Below, piece after piece: positions 38,774 through 46,047 of a DNA stretch of 64,000 nucleotides (position 1 is its first letter; each line of letters starts with the position of its first letter). The position numbers and the translations under genes were made by a program. Below the pieces are notes generated by a model that saw nothing but the letters and a program-made list of their open reading frames with translations, was not told where the DNA came from and ran no database searches. The stretch is from Actinobacillus capsulatus DSM 19761. Its GTDB lineage: Bacteria; Pseudomonadota; Gammaproteobacteria; Enterobacterales; Pasteurellaceae. The stretch spans positions 62,001 to 126,000 of the forward strand of contig NZ_KB893934.1 in the NCBI RefSeq assembly GCF_000374285.1, in the 5' to 3' direction.

Positions 38774-38975
38774 ACTCCACCTCTTCGATCACTTCCTGTA
38801 AGTAAGTGTGCGCTTCATCTAAGTATTGGAAGGCTTCCGCCAGTATTTCATCTCTGCTCATCAGCGTGCCGTTTTCACGTCGTACCGCGCCATTGCCGGT
38901 TAAAGCAATCTCAAGGAATATCTTCGCCATATCTAACGGCTGCTTGATTGAATGGAGGGTTTCTAGATTATTCAT
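38751..38975 (-). CDS. Small coupled protein before the replication gene
   Basis: 74 residues, acidic at the C-terminus (YLQEVIEEVEYEQNPLL), mainly helical. It overlaps both neighbours (23 bp with the replication gene, 8 bp with the upstream gene), so coupled translation is likely. No recognised family. Confidence 0.6.
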   Translation of the reverse strand: MNNLETLHSIKQPLDMAKIFLEIALTGNGAVRRENGTLMSRDEILAEAFQYLDEAHTYLQEVIEEVEYEQNPLL

Positions 38976-39309
38976 CTTTTGCTACCTCCACCGCTTTTCG
39001 TTCACATTCCGCCAATTTGTAAGCATTCAATGCTTCGGTCTGTGCTTCGTGAGCTTTGATTAATTCATAAATCTGTTGATCACGTTGGCGGTTTGCCTGT
39101 TTAATCTGCCCAATAAGGTAATCATTAAGCGCAAGTAAGCCGTCGGCAATATCGCTGCTATAAGTAAATTCGCTTTCCTCATCTACGCTTAGGCACTCAG
39201 AATGATCAATGCTAATCGCACTTGATAAACTGCTCGCATAGACAAGTAGCATATCGATTTTATCGGTTTGCTCATGAATATCTGTTATCAATTTATTTGT
39301 GTTACGCAT
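38968..39309 (-). CDS. Unknown 113-residue helical protein
   Basis: ATG 39309 is preceded by AAGGAGGTGG, a near-perfect ribosome site, so the longer frame to 39330 is not used. The protein is helical with polar repeats (IGQIKQANRQRDQQIYELIKAHEAQTEAL) and may form a coiled coil. It overlaps its neighbours by 8 bp each side. Function unknown. Confidence 0.6.
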   Translation of the reverse strand: MRNTNKLITDIHEQTDKIDMLLVYASSLSSAISIDHSECLSVDEESEFTYSSDIADGLLALNDYLIGQIKQANRQRDQQIYELIKAHEAQTEALNAYKLAECERKAVEVAKDE

Positions 39310-39979
39310 AAACCACCTCCTTAACGGCAAAGAAAGGGCAGACCTTAGCTTTAGCTTGTTCTAAGCTATTGGCTTTAATACGCACGGTATAGCAAGGGAA
39401 TGATGAAATCGGTTTTGACGTGTTGCGTAAGTCTAAACGGCTTACGGCTTTGAATAGATAGATCATGGCTGATAGCTCCAAAGTTAAATTATTGAAGACT
39501 ACCGCTGAATTTTCGACGATTCTGGCGATAGCGTGTAACGGGGTCGAAAACTGCGAACTTTGGAACACAGCAAAGGGCGAACCTTTCCCATTACACGCTA
39601 CCATTGAGAAAAATAGGGAGTGTCCAAATTTGGACATACCTAATTCATATTGAAGAATTGAACGCTCCTCAGTTTTCAGGAACGCACTTTCTTTAGGTGT
39701 GCGTGTGCTACGAACAAAAAAAGCACGAATTAAAGGCGTGCTAGTGTTCGCCAAAGTTTTATTATTCGAGTTTCGACGCTCGGCTTCCGATTTTGCGAAA
39801 GCGAGAATAGCATAAACCTTATTCGCTAAACTTGTAAAGTAATTCTTTTTACAAGCGGTCAAATTTTCTTCATTTTTTGCAAATTCCGCTGATAGCACGG
39901 AATGAACCATATCCAAATAACCTTGCGGATTATTGTCGATTGTGTCGCTATTTGTTGTGATGTACTGTAAAATATTCAT
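39302..39979 (-). CDS. Icd-like phage protein (tentative)
   Basis: 225 residues. N-terminal residues 1-75 are helical; the middle has LIRAFFVRSTRTPKE, GMSKFGHSLFFSMVACNGKGSPFAVFQSSQ; the C-terminus ends YTVRIKANSLEQAKAKVCPFFAVKEVVYA. The central FFVRSTRTPKE and the final substrate-like segment recall proteins annotated as host cell-division inhibitor Icd-like in Pasteurellaceae prophages, so a role in slowing host division is possible. A 16-bp DNA palindrome lies inside the gene at 39621-39636. Confidence 0.45.
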   Translation of the reverse strand: MNILQYITTNSDTIDNNPQGYLDMVHSVLSAEFAKNEENLTACKKNYFTSLANKVYAILAFAKSEAERRNSNNKTLANTSTPLIRAFFVRSTRTPKESAFLKTEERSILQYELGMSKFGHSLFFSMVACNGKGSPFAVFQSSQFSTPLHAIARIVENSAVVFNNLTLELSAMIYLFKAVSRLDLRNTSKPISSFPCYTVRIKANSLEQAKAKVCPFFAVKEVVYA

Positions 39980-40010
39980 CGGTTAAATACCTTTTTTAAA
40001 TTTTTGTTTT

Positions 40011-40042
40011 CGCCCTCTTAGTGTCGCTTTGAGGGCGTTTTT
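40011..40042 (+). terminator. Plus-strand terminator inside the minus-strand operon
   Basis: CGCCCTC and GAGGGCG form a 7-bp stem with a 13-base loop, then T5 on the plus strand. No plus-strand gene precedes it, so it may stop antisense transcription or act only as a structure in the operon mRNA. Confidence 0.5.
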
Positions 40043-40121
40043 ATTTGCTAATAAAGTCAACTTTTACTAGTGGAACTTTTGAAAAAGTGTTCCGCATCTA
40101 TTCCATATCGTTACCGTTTTG

Positions 40122-40496
40122 TTACCGTTTCCGTCCTCGTTTTGTTGCTCGTGATAACTGTTTCAATATTGTTTTAAAACCTCTGATTTCTTGTAGAACG
40201 ACTGTCGGTTGTGATGGTGTCCGCTTGCTGTATTCACTCATTAAATCCGTGCGATAAGTTCGCTTTCTAAATCTTGGCAACCGTTCCCCTCGTTCCGCCA
40301 TTGCTTGCTTTTCTTGCTCGATTAGTTCCATGGTGCGATAGTTATTTAGCAGTTCGCTTGCTCTTGCTCGTAGCGTTACCGCTTTCATTCGCTCGGCTCG
40401 TTCTGTACCTAATACGGCTTTTAAGGCGTGTGTTGCATTGCCCTTGTGGGCGTACTCAATAGCGAACCTTTGCCGGATTTGATGACCGTATCCCAT
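40122..40496 (-). CDS. Small-terminase-like protein of the satellite
   Basis: 124 residues, basic at the C-terminus (LKQLSRATKRGRKR). The N-terminal half RQRFAIEYAHKGNATHALKAV then LRARASELLNNYRTMELIEQE follows the pattern of phage small terminases (FxxEYxxxxNATxAA, then a helix with LLNN and an I at the end). Satellites often use their own TerS to redirect packaging from a helper. The match is by eye only; a generic DNA-binding protein is the main alternative. Confidence 0.45.
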   Translation of the reverse strand: MGYGHQIRQRFAIEYAHKGNATHALKAVLGTERAERMKAVTLRARASELLNNYRTMELIEQEKQAMAERGERLPRFRKRTYRTDLMSEYSKRTPSQPTVVLQEIRGFKTILKQLSRATKRGRKR

Positions 40497-40513
40497 TGCG
40501 CTAACCTCCGAAC

Positions 40514-41215
40514 TTAACCGCTAACATTTTGATTCTTCCCTACTGCCAGTTTGCGCCAGTAATGTAATGCACTTGCTTGTAAATGACTTTTACGTACTGT
40601 GTACTCCAAACCTAACTTAATCATTGTGGCGTTTTCAGTAACAAGTAAATGGATTAAATCAAGTTGTTCCGGCGTGAGAAATTGGCGGATTTCAGCATCT
40701 GCCGGATAACTATTCTGTGATAACCATTTCTTTTTACTCATGCCCAACGCTACACAATAAACGAGGGTATTTTCGCGGCTGTACGCGTGCGGATCTTCTT
40801 TTTCAGAAGTCTGCTGCTTGAAATCAATCGCTTCATTAAGTAAGTGTTGCGTATCTCTTAGGCGGTCTTTGCTATCAAGTTGCTTTTTCATTCGGTTAAA
40901 TTCGGCGATATACATCTCTTTAAATTGCATTGCTTTTTTGCCGGTAAATCCCATGACTAAAAGCGTAAAGCCGTCTTGGGTCATTAAGAACATCTTCCGG
41001 CTTTCTCCCTTTTGGTCGGTGTACTTAACGGGCTTAAAATTCAGCTGGTTAAATTCTTCTGAACACTCTAAATTTTCAAGACGTTGCAAAATGTTTTTAT
41101 GCTGCTTTCCGAAGTATTCCGCTACTTTGAGAGTGTTTGTCATTGCAACGGTTTCTTTACGAAACACTTTAGGAAATACCGCTTCAATCGGTAATTGCTC
41201 ATTTAATCCTTTCAT
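40514..41215 (-). CDS. Rha-family phage regulatory protein
   Basis: 233 residues with the Rha domain at residues 15-120: AVFPKVFRKETVAMTNTLKVAEYFGKQHKNILQRL, then KMFLMTQDGFTLLVMGFTGKKAMQFKEMYIAEFNRM. The C-terminal part (KKKWLSQNSYPADAEIRQFLTPEQLDLIHLLVTENATM) is an extra domain. Rha proteins regulate phage growth and are often tied to host or satellite interference. The start overlaps the upstream gene by ATGA. Confidence 0.85.
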   Translation of the reverse strand: MKGLNEQLPIEAVFPKVFRKETVAMTNTLKVAEYFGKQHKNILQRLENLECSEEFNQLNFKPVKYTDQKGESRKMFLMTQDGFTLLVMGFTGKKAMQFKEMYIAEFNRMKKQLDSKDRLRDTQHLLNEAIDFKQQTSEKEDPHAYSRENTLVYCVALGMSKKKWLSQNSYPADAEIRQFLTPEQLDLIHLLVTENATMIKLGLEYTVRKSHLQASALHYWRKLAVGKNQNVSG

Positions 41216-41487
41216 CTCACTTTTCCCTTTCTAATCAGTTCCAATTGCTTAATTCTTTTCGCATATAGCCATATTGAAGTCTGCCGGCTCTCGGTTTGTC
41301 GTATTTGTTGCTCCGCTTCTAAAATCTGAATATGCGTAGCAAGGCAAGTAATAAGCTCCTCAAGCGGGTAGGGTTCTTCGTCGTTGTACAGGCTCTTAAA
41401 CGTGAATACGTTCTTATTGCCGGCAGCGTAGTAATCAAATGCGTGCTGAATTAATACCGTATTCATCTTGGCTATTTCACACTTCAT
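41212..41487 (-). CDS. Unknown 91-residue satellite protein
   Basis: Starts at ATG 41487 with GGAG upstream; the ATG seven codons later has no site. Helical, with LEELITCLATHIQILEAEQQIRQTESRQ near the centre. It overlaps the Rha gene by ATGA. No family recognised. Confidence 0.6.
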   Translation of the reverse strand: MKCEIAKMNTVLIQHAFDYYAAGNKNVFTFKSLYNDEEPYPLEELITCLATHIQILEAEQQIRQTESRQTSIWLYAKRIKQLELIRKGKVR

Positions 41488-41502
41488 ACTGAATCACTCC
41501 TG

Positions 41503-41883
41503 TTACACTCCTTTCACCGGTTTACGTACTTTGTGCTGTAATTGCGCCTGTGTTGGTGCTGCTAACTGATTAAGTACAGATTCCGCCACCGTTGGCGGAT
41601 AGGGAATCGCTGCGTTACGACTTACTGCTTTTCCATTTAGGAAAGTGATTAATCTCTCCGCCTGTGTCTTATCTGCTAAGAAATAGCGAAAATGCGTACC
41701 TCCGTTTTGGTTATGTTCTTGAATACGAATAAATTCAGTCTGTGTAATAGCTTCTAGCTCGTTGAGCTCGTTTCGACCGCTGGTGATGCCTAATTCCCTC
41801 ATTCCGTCCAGTTCAGAAAAACCGTTACGGCTTGTTAATAAATAGCTTCCTAGTTTTTCTTTGCGTGTAATATTAGCGTTCAT
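41503..41883 (-). CDS. Unknown 126-residue satellite protein
   Basis: Starts MNANITRKEKLGSYLLTSRNGFSELDGMRELGITSGRNELNELE. The first 65 residues look like a winged or HTH-like domain that reads a grouped pattern (GMRELGITSGRNELNELE), and the rest is proline- and glutamine-rich. It lies 16 bp before the 91-residue gene. A DNA-binding role is only a guess. Confidence 0.55.
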   Translation of the reverse strand: MNANITRKEKLGSYLLTSRNGFSELDGMRELGITSGRNELNELEAITQTEFIRIQEHNQNGGTHFRYFLADKTQAERLITFLNGKAVSRNAAIPYPPTVAESVLNQLAAPTQAQLQHKVRKPVKGV

Positions 41884-41894
41884 AAGTTAGCTCC

Positions 41895-42134
41895 TTACAC
41901 TTGATTACCGGCTAACTTATCAATAGCCTTGGTACTGTTTGCCGATAACGTGCTAAGCCCTCTTTCGTTGTTGATTAAATCATTAAGCCATTGTTCTACG
42001 TCCGATGATTTCCAACGTGAAGCACGCCCTATCTTGATAGGCGGGGAAAGTTTGCCCGCTTGAATTTGCTTGTAGATAAAAGCACGACTAAATCCGCTTA
42101 CGGCTTGAATATGTTTGATGGTTTTGAGTTCCAT
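41895..42134 (-). CDS. AlpA-family regulator (second of two)
   Basis: 79 residues starting MELKTIKHIQAVSGFSRAFIYKQIQAGKLSPPIKIG. The HTH plus RASRWKSSDVEQWL beta-hairpin is the AlpA/excisionase-like pattern. AlpA-type proteins switch on satellite excision or replication genes. It follows the first AlpA-like gene by 12 bp. Confidence 0.85.
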   Translation of the reverse strand: MELKTIKHIQAVSGFSRAFIYKQIQAGKLSPPIKIGRASRWKSSDVEQWLNDLINNERGLSTLSANSTKAIDKLAGNQV

Positions 42135-42146
42135 TGAATATTCCTC

Positions 42147-42380
42147 CTATGCCGCTTCAATTCGGTTATTTGCTAACGCCTTAATAAATGCATTTACTTC
42201 GCTTTCGAGATAGCCGACTGAATTAGCTCCTAATTTGATTTTCTTCGGGCAGTCAGGGCGATAACGTTTTGATTTAGGGTTTTCCCAGTCTGTCAGGGTA
42301 GATTTGCTTACGCCTAAGCGTGATAGGTACTCCGGCTTGCGGATAATGCGTTCAGAAATGTTTGTGTCTTGGTAAGTCAT
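42147..42380 (-). CDS. AlpA-like regulator (first of two)
   Basis: 77 residues from ATG 42380, preceded by GAGGAGGATT; the longer frame to 42539 crosses the operator repeats and is rejected. RIIRKPEYLSRLGVSKSTLTDWENPKSKRYRPDCPKKIKLG then VGYLESEVNAFI is the AlpA/MerR-like wing-HTH pattern. Tandem AlpA-like genes behind a repeated operator suggest a self-regulating switch. Confidence 0.8.
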   Translation of the reverse strand: MTYQDTNISERIIRKPEYLSRLGVSKSTLTDWENPKSKRYRPDCPKKIKLGANSVGYLESEVNAFIKALANNRIEAA

Positions 42381-42604
42381 TGAGAATCCTCCTCGTAAAG
42401 TTGAATAACTTGCCGTAAACCGTTGTAAGTCTTGGCGGTACGAGGTGGATTTTATGAAAGTGATTTTTTTTATTTGGGAAGTTACCAAAAAAACTTGGTA
42501 AGTTAATTTGGGAAACAAGCATAATCCTTTGTATTTCAACGCCTTATCTTGTTTTTTAAGTTGTCAAAAATTTGGTAAGTTATGCCTTAAGAATTGGTAA
42601 GCGG
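42368..42604. promoter_or_regulatory. Repeated operator at the alpA promoter
   Basis: Six same-direction copies of a TTGGTAAGTTA-type word: CTTGGTAAGTCA (42368), TTTGGGAAGTTA (42473), CTTGGTAAGTTA (42494), TTTGGGAAACAA (42507), TTTGGTAAGTTA (42571), ATTGGTAAGCGG (42593). Two pairs are spaced 21-22 bp. They fill the space between the 43502 gene and alpA and include the alpA start codon. Confidence 0.7.
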
Positions 42605-42641
42605 TTAAATTTGGTGGATTTTAGACAAAAATAAAGGGCGG

Positions 42642-43502
42642 TTAGTCCGCCCCGTTAAAACTATTTACCGCTTCTACAATACGCTTTCGGTATGCCTCAG
42701 CCGTTCTTCTATTCTCAAAACTATCGGAGTGTTCTTCCAACATTTTGGCTATTGCAGAAAAGTTTATCTTATCATTGCCACGCTTATATTTTTGAGCGGT
42801 TTTAGAAAGTTCAAAGCTAAGTGTCGCAATGATTTGTAAATGCGTTTCTCTTTCGATTGGTGAGTAGTTTTGATTATCTTTCGGCTCATTTTGGTTGATA
42901 TGTAAAACCCCTTTATTTGCGTTTTGTTCTTCCGCTTGCAGTTTAACGATTTGTTCTTCAAGAATTTTTATTTTATCTTCTGCGCGTTTAAGCTTAGTTT
43001 GCAATTGAATAGCATTAAGTCTTTCAAATATACCATCATCTTTAACACATCCAATTTTTTCCCCTATTTCTTTTTCAATCATTTGTCTATTTAAGAGTAA
43101 ATCTTTGGCTCGTGCTTTTTTAAATCCCCACTCATCCATATCAAATTCAAGAGCGGATAAACTCCTTTTTGTATTCTTTGCGTAAATTAAAAATTCAAAA
43201 AATAAATTTGGCGTACTTGTATCGTAAATACAAACCACGCCATCATCTCTTTTTTTATATACTGGAATGCCATTTTCCAAAACAAAATTATTAGCTTCAT
43301 TTACCCAATTAAAATCATCATAGGAAAAAAACTCTTGAAAATTATTGAATTTTCTTAATTTTATAAATATCCAATCAATAACATCTTCTTTGCTTAGATT
43401 TTCATTTGTATTTTGCAAGTGTGTAATTAAATCAAAAACAGATACATATTTTTCGTTAAATTCATCTTTTAGTGACTGTAATTCTTTGTAAATATCAACC
43501 AT
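42642..43502 (-). CDS. Unknown 286-residue satellite protein, candidate regulator
   Basis: ATG 43502 (MVDIYKELQSLKDEFNEKY) is preferred; GGGGG precedes it. Residues 1-140 form a mixed domain (VSVFDLITHLQN, FFSYDDFNWVNEANNFV), residues 165-200 a coiled coil (LQTKLKRAEDKIKILEEQIVKLQAEE), and the C-terminal 65 residues (ETHLQIIATLSFELSKTAQKYKRGNDKINFSAIAKMLEEH) a helical module that recurs in Pasteurellaceae phage-linked proteins. Its place next to alpA and its own structured leader suggests a master regulator, but no DNA-binding motif is certain. Confidence 0.55.
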   Translation of the reverse strand: MVDIYKELQSLKDEFNEKYVSVFDLITHLQNTNENLSKEDVIDWIFIKLRKFNNFQEFFSYDDFNWVNEANNFVLENGIPVYKKRDDGVVCIYDTSTPNLFFEFLIYAKNTKRSLSALEFDMDEWGFKKARAKDLLLNRQMIEKEIGEKIGCVKDDGIFERLNAIQLQTKLKRAEDKIKILEEQIVKLQAEEQNANKGVLHINQNEPKDNQNYSPIERETHLQIIATLSFELSKTAQKYKRGNDKINFSAIAKMLEEHSDSFENRRTAEAYRKRIVEAVNSFNGAD

Positions 43503-43522
43503 AAAACGCCCCCACACGTTGC

Positions 43523-43604
43523 CCTATTAAGAGAGTGAGCAACAGGAAACTAATAGGGGTAGTTTCTTTTCGGCTCGGGTAATTAGTCCGTTCCTAGTTG
43601 CTCA
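43523..43604 (-). ncRNA. Structured leader upstream of the 43502 gene
   Basis: TGAGCAAC-AGGAA at 43536-43548 pairs with TTCCTAGTTGCTCA at 43591-43604 (13 of 14), extended by ACTAAT with ATTAGT. A competing stem CCCTATTA (43523) with TAATAGGG (43551) and a terminator-like GAAACTA with TAGTTTC use the same bases. Alternative folds like these suit attenuation or an antisense target. Confidence 0.5.
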
Positions 43605-44201
43605 AATTGATTACCGATTAAATCGGCTTCGGTTGGTCTGTATTGTATCAGATGGGTGGATAAAATAACAGATTATCCAGCTACTGTTTTTAACTTCCTT
43701 CGTCGGGGGGAAGTCTTGCCCTTTGTGCGAATAATTAGGTGATAGCGAGATTCCGCTATCGGATAATTCAGCCGGTAAACGGTTTTAATTCCTGTTCGTT
43801 TGTTTCGTTATTAATGTTTAGCTGTTTTAGTGTGCGGCGTGGGGATTTCCCCCATGCTGCCCTAATTTATGAGGCTTGTACCTAATTCGACATCAATCGT
43901 CATCTTTTAAGCCTTTGTGCTGAATGGAAGGTTTCTTATAAAATGAGGTAAAAGCCTTGTGCCGGCTTGTTCCTAGATCATAGTAGCTTATTGCTCAATG
44001 AAAATATTTTTAAATGATGATGATGCCTAAAAATCGTAAAATCTGCCGAAAACCGCGAGCCCCCAACCCCGTGGAAAGGGTACCCCCTCCGGAGTACCTT
44101 TTACATTGGGCTATCAGCTTACTATCATCTATCGACAACGCTTTAGCATTGAGAACAGCCTGATTTTTGCGAGTCCATAAAAAGGGACTGATTTTTATTT
44201 C
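43605..44201 (-). other. Non-coding satellite region with a second C4-like hairpin
   Basis: No gene. ATAATTCAGCCGGTAA (43763-43778) repeats ATAATTCGCCGGTAA near 35699. TTATTAATGTTT (43808-43819) and hairpin GCGGCGTGGGG with CCCC(C)ATGCTGC (43834-43860) match those at 35805-35858. A weaker hairpin AAAGGGTAC with GTACCTTT (about 44080-44103) may end the integrase transcript. Together these make a mirrored leader at each end of the satellite. Confidence 0.5.
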
Positions 44202-45431
44202 TTAAGCAACCATTTTCAAATGATATTGTGGAATCGCCCCTTGCGAACATTCATCAACAAAATCCGCCCACGCTTGAAGCAATTTAAAGCGTTGTTCTAA
44301 CCGCTCTCCCCTATCGTAAGCTGTTTTAATACGGTCATTGTTGAGGTGCGATAGTGCCACCTCGATTAAATCGCTGTCATAGCCCTGCTCATTTAGGTAG
44401 GTGGAAGCAATCGACCGCATACCGTGAGCCACTAACTTCCCTTCAAAGCCCATTCGCTTAATAGCCGCGTTGGCGGTTTGGGCATTAATATGCTTTTGTG
44501 GGTTTTTCGTGTTTAGGAACAAATAGGACTTACCGCCACTTAGTTTTTTGATTTCACGCAGTAGGGCTAATGCTTGGCGTGATAGCGTTACTTTATGTTC
44601 TGTGCCACGTTTCATTTTTTCAGCGGGGATAATCCATAGCTTACGCTCTAAATCAATTTCCGACCATTCAGCACTAGCGGATTCATTTGGACGGGTCATT
44701 GTGAGCAATTGCCACAAAATTAAATAACGGGTCTGTAAATGAATTTGGGCGTTATTCAAGGTGTAAAGAAATTCCCCTAAGTCTTCGGGCTTGATCGTCT
44801 TAAAGTGTTCAACCGTTGGACTATCAAACTCTTTTGAAATGTTTGCCGTAGGATTAAAGCTAATCATTTCACGGTGTAAAGCATAGGTCATAATTTCGTT
44901 ATGCTTTTGAATAGTGCGTTTAAGTTTTTCTAGTGTGCCGGCGTCTTGATACGGTTTGAATGCCTTTAATGCCATTGGTGCTGTAATTTCCGTGATTGGC
45001 AAATGACCAAAATGAGGCAAAAGATTTCTTCTGATTAGGCTTTCTACGTCTTTCTGATAATCAACGGAAAAATTTTTCTTGGTCTTGCGGTATTCGAACC
45101 ACGCCCACGCAACATTTTCATAGGTGTTATTCTGCTCGTTTAGCTTTGCCTGTTCTTGTTGTTGGCGGTGTTCGGCTGGATCTATGCCTTGAGCCAGTAA
45201 AGCACGATATTCTTCACGGATTTCCCTTGCTCTTGCTAGGCTAATTTCAGGATAAGCCCCAAGGCTTAAATCATTTCGCTTTTTAGTAATCGGGCGTTCA
45301 TACCTAAACCGCCACAACTTAGATTTTGCAGTGATGAATAATAGTAGCCCTTTACCGTCTCTAAGCGGACTATCTTCAGATTTCGCTTTTCTAATCTGAG
45401 TGTCGTTCAGTGGCGTTGTTTCCCTTGCCAT
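44202..45431 (-). CDS. P4-type tyrosine-recombinase integrase
   Basis: 409 residues. N-terminal arm-binding domain (LNDTQIRKAKSEDSPLRDGKGLLLFI, LSLGAYPEISLARAREIREEYRALLAQGIDP) then the catalytic domain with Arg in TMTRPNESASAEWSEID, His-x-x-Arg in VAHGMRSIASTYLNEQG and Tyr in NDRIKTAYDRGE. This family inserts satellites and islands into tRNA and tmRNA genes, matching the ssrA location 186 bp away. The gene is complete and the catalytic residues are intact. Confidence 0.95.
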   Translation of the reverse strand: MARETTPLNDTQIRKAKSEDSPLRDGKGLLLFITAKSKLWRFRYERPITKKRNDLSLGAYPEISLARAREIREEYRALLAQGIDPAEHRQQQEQAKLNEQNNTYENVAWAWFEYRKTKKNFSVDYQKDVESLIRRNLLPHFGHLPITEITAPMALKAFKPYQDAGTLEKLKRTIQKHNEIMTYALHREMISFNPTANISKEFDSPTVEHFKTIKPEDLGEFLYTLNNAQIHLQTRYLILWQLLTMTRPNESASAEWSEIDLERKLWIIPAEKMKRGTEHKVTLSRQALALLREIKKLSGGKSYLFLNTKNPQKHINAQTANAAIKRMGFEGKLVAHGMRSIASTYLNEQGYDSDLIEVALSHLNNDRIKTAYDRGERLEQRFKLLQAWADFVDECSQGAIPQYHLKMVA

Positions 45432-45450
45432 ATCAAGCCCTTTTTATGTT

Positions 45451-45504
45451 TTAGGAGTATGGTTTTTAGGAGTATTTCAGGCGTACTCCTAAATATACTC
45501 CTAA
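45451..45504. other. Integrase arm-type repeats, right end
   Basis: TTAGGAGTAT at 45451 and 45466, then inverted GTACTCCTAA at 45483 and ATACTCCTAA at 45495. The same word occurs three times at the left end. They lie between the integrase start and the att core, the usual place for arm sites. Confidence 0.7.
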
Positions 45505-45548
45505 AATCTTAGGTTTCCATAGTATCGCATAGGCACGTATAGGGCAAT

Positions 45549-45582
45549 AAAAAAGCCTTGAAACGTTGAATTTCAAGGCTCT
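45549..45582 (-). terminator. ssrA terminator
   Basis: GCCTTGAAA and TTTCAAGGC form a 9-bp stem with a 7-base loop; T6 follows on the minus strand. It lies inside the element if the att core is correct. Confidence 0.8.
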
Positions 45583-45616
45583 TTCGTATTCGGCAGGTTC
45601 TCATAGAACCATGATT

Positions 45617-45982
45617 TGGTGGAGCTGGGGGGATTTGAACCCCCGTCCGAAATTACTCCATCTTCAGCACTACACGTTTAGTCTGGTCTTTAGTTTCACT
45701 TATCTCCAGCGGACAGACACGCAAGAAATAAGCTAGTTTGATTCAATTTAGTGTTTCGATCCTCAAACGGCGGCGTCCACACGATCTCGTTTTGGGTGAC
45801 TTATCGTTGCCCTCGTCTTACGAGCGGAAGCTGAGGCGATAAGGCTATGAGCAGGTTATTAAGCTGCTAAAGCGTATTGTTCGTCGTTTGCGACTATTTT
45901 TTTGCGGTTTGTTTACGAGGCCTACCGCACCTCGACGTGCACCTTGGACTTCGCTAATCCCGTCGAATCCAGAATCAGCCCC
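45617..45982 (-). ncRNA. ssrA: Transfer-messenger RNA
   Basis: 366 nt. The 5' end reads GGGGCTGATTCTGGATTCGA, and the 3' end is GGGGGTTCAAATCC then CAGCTCCACCA, forming the tRNA-like domain. The tag reading frame at 45862-45891 encodes ANDEQYALAA followed by a stop. It rescues stalled ribosomes. The 3' end (45614-45639) is the attachment site of the satellite and is fully restored. Confidence 0.97.
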
Positions 45983-46047
45983 AAAAGTCTTGCAATTCTA
46001 ATGGAAAGCGGTTGATTTTGCAAAAAGTTTTGCAAATTCGACCGCTT

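Larger units (their letters stand above)
35362..45639 (-). mobile_element. PICI/P4-like satellite island integrated at the 3' end of ssrA
   Basis: About 10.3 kb with all recognisable genes on the minus strand: integrase next to ssrA, a 43502 regulator-like gene, two AlpA-like regulators, small genes, a Rha-type regulator, a TerS-like protein, an Icd-like protein, small coupled genes, a DUF927 replication protein, then an iteron array. Ends are marked by a degenerate copy of the ssrA 3' end (35362-35386 against 45614-45639, about 22 of 26 matches) and by TACTCCTAA arm repeats on both sides. There are no capsid, tail, portal or large-terminase genes, so it must borrow a helper's virion if it moves. 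Compare P4 and the phage-inducible chromosomal islands known from Pasteurella and E. coli. Confidence 0.8.

Noticed and set aside
42381-42539. N-terminal extension of the first AlpA-like protein
   Set aside because: Extension crosses operator repeats and lacks the ribosome site seen directly before ATG 42380.
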